A stretch of 32,498 nt of DNA from Microbulbifer okhotskensis (lineage in GTDB: Bacteria; Pseudomonadota; Gammaproteobacteria; Pseudomonadales; Cellvibrionaceae): the NCBI RefSeq assembly GCF_023895975.1, contig NZ_JALBWM010000047.1, positions 1-32,498 on the forward strand, given 5' to 3'. The position numbers and the translations under genes are program-made. This document shows, piece after piece, positions 32,422 to 32,498 of the stretch (within the stretch, counting starts at the first letter, position 1; each line of letters opens with the position of its first letter). The notes under the pieces are model-generated. The model ran no database searches, was not told the DNA's origin, and saw only the letters and a list, made by a program, of their open reading frames with translations.

Positions 32422-32498
32422 AGAGGTCGTATTGAAATTGCTGGAGGGTGTTCAAAACTCTGTGTCAGCTAAACGGTTTATAGGCTGATGTATTTCTC

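Overview
The window reads as chromosomal core sequence from a marine-type gammaproteobacterium, most likely Cellvibrionales (Microbulbifer-like). This taxonomic placement is an inference from gene content (SMC-type ScpA/ScpB rather than MukBEF, a large TonB-dependent receptor, xseA//guaB-guaA, the yciI/rnm/yciO/scpAB/rluB neighbourhood and a cpxRA//cpxP-like locus) and was not tested by any search. No prophage, insertion sequence, CRISPR array or conjugative module is visible.

Layout. 1-2129: a minus-strand pair, a membrane-anchored MtfA-type zinc peptidase followed by an exported TenA/heme-oxygenase-fold protein. 2793-3554: a lone periplasmic solute-binding (SBP_bac_3) protein. 3686-3762: a minus-strand tRNA-Arg(ACG) with its own promoter and terminator. 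4124-6100: a stand-alone FtsH protease. 6691-8979: a TonB-dependent receptor, then a PIG3-type quinone oxidoreductase. 10232-12532: a lipoprotein lytic transglycosylase of MltF type with two, not one, solute-binding domains. 12754-17446: xseA diverging from guaB-guaA (the last two steps of GMP synthesis). 17447-17828 is non-coding and carries four good DnaA-box-like 9-mers.

17829-22760 is a minus-strand run: a VC0807-type membrane protein, YciI, an SH3/coiled-coil envelope protein, periplasmic PpiA, then pdxJ, a DUF2520 Rossmann protein and a SpoU-family RNA methyltransferase, the last three overlapping or nearly so. 23003-27750 is the divergent plus-strand run: rnm (5'-3' RNA exonuclease), yciO, scpA, scpB and rluB, ended by a strong bidirectional terminator. 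27806-28471 is an SRPBCC protein. 28561-31277 is an envelope-stress module: cpxA- and cpxR-like genes diverging from a CpxP/Spy-family periplasmic protein, with five CpxR-type half-sites at exact 10-bp spacing in the shared control region. The window ends with a flavodoxin and a small unknown protein that overlaps its end.

I found no clearly new multi-gene defence or mobile system. The points most worth a second look are the phased CpxR half-site array, the DnaA-box cluster after guaA, the double-sensor MltF, the Bacteroidota-like PdxJ outside its usual operon, and the exported TenA-fold protein.
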